Below, piece by piece: positions 62,298-64,000 of a stretch of DNA of 64,000 nucleotides. The first letter of the stretch is position 1; every line of letters starts with the position of its first letter. The notes under the pieces are model-generated. The model worked only from the letters and a program-made list of their open reading frames with translations. It was not told the origin of the DNA and searched no databases. This stretch comes from Bacteroidota bacterium (GTDB lineage Bacteria; Bacteroidota; Bacteroidia; 2-12-FULL-35-15). Where the stretch lies: positions 62,001-126,000 of the forward strand of contig JAQZBR010000006.1 in NCBI GenBank assembly GCA_029237775.1. The letters run 5' to 3'. The translations under genes were made by a program, and so were the position numbers.

Positions 62298-62725
62298 TAA
62301 TTCGTTATTTGTTGTTTGTTGTTGGTTTCTGTTCTGTGTTTGAATTTCTCACCCCGAACAGCAGATTTATTTAAATATGTTACAAAACTTCCGCATTTAG
62401 TTATTATTATTTTCGAAAGATCATAGCTTTCTTTAAATTCAATTTCATTAATATAATTTCTATCAAGAGCCCTATACAACTGTGATTGTGTTTCAGAACA
62501 TGACCCTATTGCATATGACAGGAAATTAACGAATTCTCTGTTGCCGCCTCTCCCGAATCCTTCCGCAATGTTATCCATAACTGAACCCGAAGAATCCCGA
62601 ATTTGATTTCTAATTCCGAAATCCTTATTGAATTTGTCTTTTTCAGTTAAAGCAAATATTTTTTTATCGAGTTCTCGAGCCAGTTTCCAAATTTCAAGAT
62701 CCTCAAATTGCTTTATTGTTGCCAT
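62297..62725 (-). CDS. four-helix-bundle protein (23S rRNA intervening-sequence family)
   Basis: 142 residues. The family pattern is clear: FEDLEIWKLARELDKKIF, IRNQIRDSSGSVMDNIAEGFGRGGNREFVNFLSYAIGSCSE and the third and fourth helices after it. Such proteins occur inside 23S rRNA intervening sequences, as the Avd accessory protein of diversity-generating retroelements, and free in Bacteroidota genomes, often inside polysaccharide clusters; what the free ones do is not known. The last 15 residues (RTETNNKQQITN) are low complexity. It is sandwiched between the WbpB-like gene and the dehydrogenase, with a TAATG overlap. Confidence 0.9.
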   Translation of the reverse strand: MATIKQFEDLEIWKLARELDKKIFALTEKDKFNKDFGIRNQIRDSSGSVMDNIAEGFGRGGNREFVNFLSYAIGSCSETQSQLYRALDRNYINEIEFKESYDLSKIIITKCGSFVTYLNKSAVRGEKFKHRTETNNKQQITN

Positions 62726-62768
62726 ATTATTTTACACAAAGAACAGTATAACCACAAACCACAAATAA

Positions 62769-63794
62769 TTAGCTTTTGCGATCGGCTTTTCTCAATGCGT
62801 AGATTCTTTCGATCATATCCACCACTTTCAATCCTTCCATCGCATTGGTTGTGATCGTTGTTCTGCCTTTTAAAGTGTCAATTACATTCGCGATGATCTG
62901 CGGATGATTGTTTGCCGAACCTTTGTATGCACCGTAATCATTTGCTTCGTTGGTCGGAGCGAGTGAAGGCAAGGTGTAATCTTTGATGTTGCAGTGCTCC
63001 ACCTGATCCATGTATTGTCCGCCAACTTTTACACTTCCTTTGCTTCCAATGATGGTAATGCTGCTTTCCAGGTTTGAGTTCCACACGGCAGTGGAATAAT
63101 TGATGCTTCCCATTCCACCATCAACAAAGTTGAAATTGACAAATCCGCTGTCTTCGAACTCAGTTAATTCTGCATGGTTAAAGTCGTTGAACTTTGCCTG
63201 AATATCTTTGATGTCGCCAAAGATCCAGTACATAAGATCGATCCAGTGAGAGAACTGCGTGTAAAGTGTTCCACCGTCAAGTTCCTGTGTACCTTTCCAG
63301 CCGCCTTTTTTGTAGTAACGTTCATCACGGTTCCAATAGCAATTCAGCTGAACCATATAAACATCTCCTATGATCTTTTCTTCCACAATTTTTTTCAGCC
63401 ACACTGATGGAGGGGAGTACCTGTTCTGCATTACACAGAAAACAGTCTTGTGATTCTGCAGTGCCTTAAAAAGCATTGCTTCACAATCTATTTTGCTTAA
63501 TGCCATTGGCTTTTCACAAACAATATTTTTTCCTGCTTCAAGAGCGATCAAGGAATGTTTCGCATGCAGGCCATTTGGTGTACATACGTTTACAACTTCT
63601 ATTTCCGGATGATTTGCAAGCATTTCCTCCGGACTGTAAAAAAATGGTTCTTTTATATCTGTTATACCAAGTTGTTCTTTTGGCGAAATATCACAAACAG
63701 CAATCAGTTCTGCTTCCGGATTTCTCCTCACCATTTCTGCGTGGCGTTTCCCGATATGACCTTGTCCGATTACCGCGAATTTTATTTTACTCAT
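62769..63794 (-). CDS. WbpB/WlbA-like UDP-N-acetyl-glucosaminuronate dehydrogenase (Gfo/Idh/MocA)
   Basis: 341 residues. NAD-binding GQGHIGKRH (10-18), conserved VCEKPMALS (Lys for catalysis), and the WbpB/WlbA-type C-terminal part (CYWNRDERYYKKGGWKGTQELDGGTLYTQFSHWIDLM). It oxidises C3 of UDP-GlcNAcA to the 3-keto sugar, ahead of an aminotransferase (WbpE) and acetyltransferase (WbpD). A WbpD-like gene lies just upstream; no wbpE is in the window. Confidence 0.92.
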   Translation of the reverse strand: MSKIKFAVIGQGHIGKRHAEMVRRNPEAELIAVCDISPKEQLGITDIKEPFFYSPEEMLANHPEIEVVNVCTPNGLHAKHSLIALEAGKNIVCEKPMALSKIDCEAMLFKALQNHKTVFCVMQNRYSPPSVWLKKIVEEKIIGDVYMVQLNCYWNRDERYYKKGGWKGTQELDGGTLYTQFSHWIDLMYWIFGDIKDIQAKFNDFNHAELTEFEDSGFVNFNFVDGGMGSINYSTAVWNSNLESSITIIGSKGSVKVGGQYMDQVEHCNIKDYTLPSLAPTNEANDYGAYKGSANNHPQIIANVIDTLKGRTTITTNAMEGLKVVDMIERIYALRKADRKS

Positions 63795-63846
63795 ATTAAT
63801 GTTGAATGTTATAAGTTAATCGTTGATGGTCTGTGAGTGAATTAAC

Positions 63847-64000
63847 TTATTTAACCACTTTATTTACTTGTCCACCTTCAAGTTTGTACTTATGCTTACT
63901 CTCTTCACATTCAGCATTTCCATCCTTATCAAATTTTAAACGATGACCGTATTCGCTGATCCAACCCATTTGTTTTGCAGGATTTCCCACCCATAATGAA
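63847..64000 (-). CDS. WbpD-like N-acetyltransferase, 3' end only
   Basis: About 51 codons at the right edge, stop TAA at 63847. The visible part (GNPAKQMGWISEYGHRLKFD, NAECEES) matches the C-terminal part of left-handed beta-helix UDP-2-acetamido-3-amino-2,3-dideoxyglucuronate N-acetyltransferases (WbpD), including the GNPA turn. It is followed 52 bases later by the WbpB-like gene, which acts in the same pathway. The rest of the gene and of the cluster lies beyond the window. Confidence 0.8.
   Translation of the reverse strand, partial: SLWVGNPAKQMGWISEYGHRLKFDKDGNAECEESKHKYKLEGGQVNKVVK

Overview
The window comes from a Bacteroidota chromosome, most likely class Bacteroidia; the family cannot be fixed from sequence alone. 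The signs are a full-length GldM (type IX secretion/gliding motor), two secreted proteins with T9SS C-terminal sorting domains, promoters with a TAnnTTTG -7 box, A/T-rich leaders without clear Shine-Dalgarno sites, TPR-type histidine kinase/LuxR pairs, SiaB/SiaC proteins, DUF4249 and DUF4290 proteins, and a MurA with Asp in place of the fosfomycin-target Cys. No rRNA, tRNA, phage, insertion-sequence transposase or CRISPR array was seen.

Layout. 1-4.6 kb (minus): an apparent operon methyltransferase > ZIP metal transporter > small acidic protein > SulP transporter > two beta-carbonic anhydrases, probably for bicarbonate/CO2 handling. 4.7-8.9 kb (plus): a membrane SpoIIE-type phosphatase, a non-coding repeat element, a lipoprotein, and SiaB-SiaC, which together look like a SiaABC partner-switching module. 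8.9-16.5 kb (minus): small membrane and secreted proteins, an S41 peptidase, and a TerB-like/ABCG fusion transporter with two secreted companions. 16.7-24.6 kb (plus): rRNA methyltransferase, pfkA, two tandem YdcF lipoproteins, priA and a ClC channel homologue. 24.6-31 kb (minus): an orphan gldM, a small secreted protein, a possible 17-codon gene, and an amidase > TPR kinase > LuxR regulator operon. 31-38.6 kb: arfB, an RluA-type synthase, panB, a DUF4249 lipoprotein, dnaK, a T9SS-secreted endonuclease and a lipoprotein. 38.6-44 kb (minus): etfB-etfA-bifunctional nuclease-nucleoside transporter-thyA-folA. 44-55.7 kb (plus): DUF4290, murA, a TlpA thioredoxin, an OmpA protein, grpE-dnaJ, an ABC exporter pair, Ppx/GppA and a sigma-54-type response regulator. 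55.7-64 kb (minus): a T9SS RCC1 propeller, glutaminyl cyclase, and a surface-polysaccharide cluster (PHP phosphatase, WbpP-like epimerase, RmlB, UDP-HexNAc dehydrogenase, a four-helix-bundle protein, WbpB-like, partial WbpD-like) that runs off the right edge.

Most notable points: (1) GldM C-terminal-type domains recur in an OmpA-family protein (apparently two copies) and in a small secreted protein next to dnaJ, suggesting an undescribed family of GldM-domain envelope proteins; (2) a mini-locus at 26.8-27.0 kb with a palindrome, a 17-codon reading frame and a strong terminator sits directly downstream of a LuxR regulator; (3) a SiaABC-like module lacks its usual diguanylate cyclase; (4) a roughly 490-bp MITE-like element and a dispersed 'ATTCGTAATTCGT' repeat family whose copies reach into gene ends; (5) a sigma-54-type regulator lacks a DNA-binding domain and has GAFTSA instead of GAFTGA.
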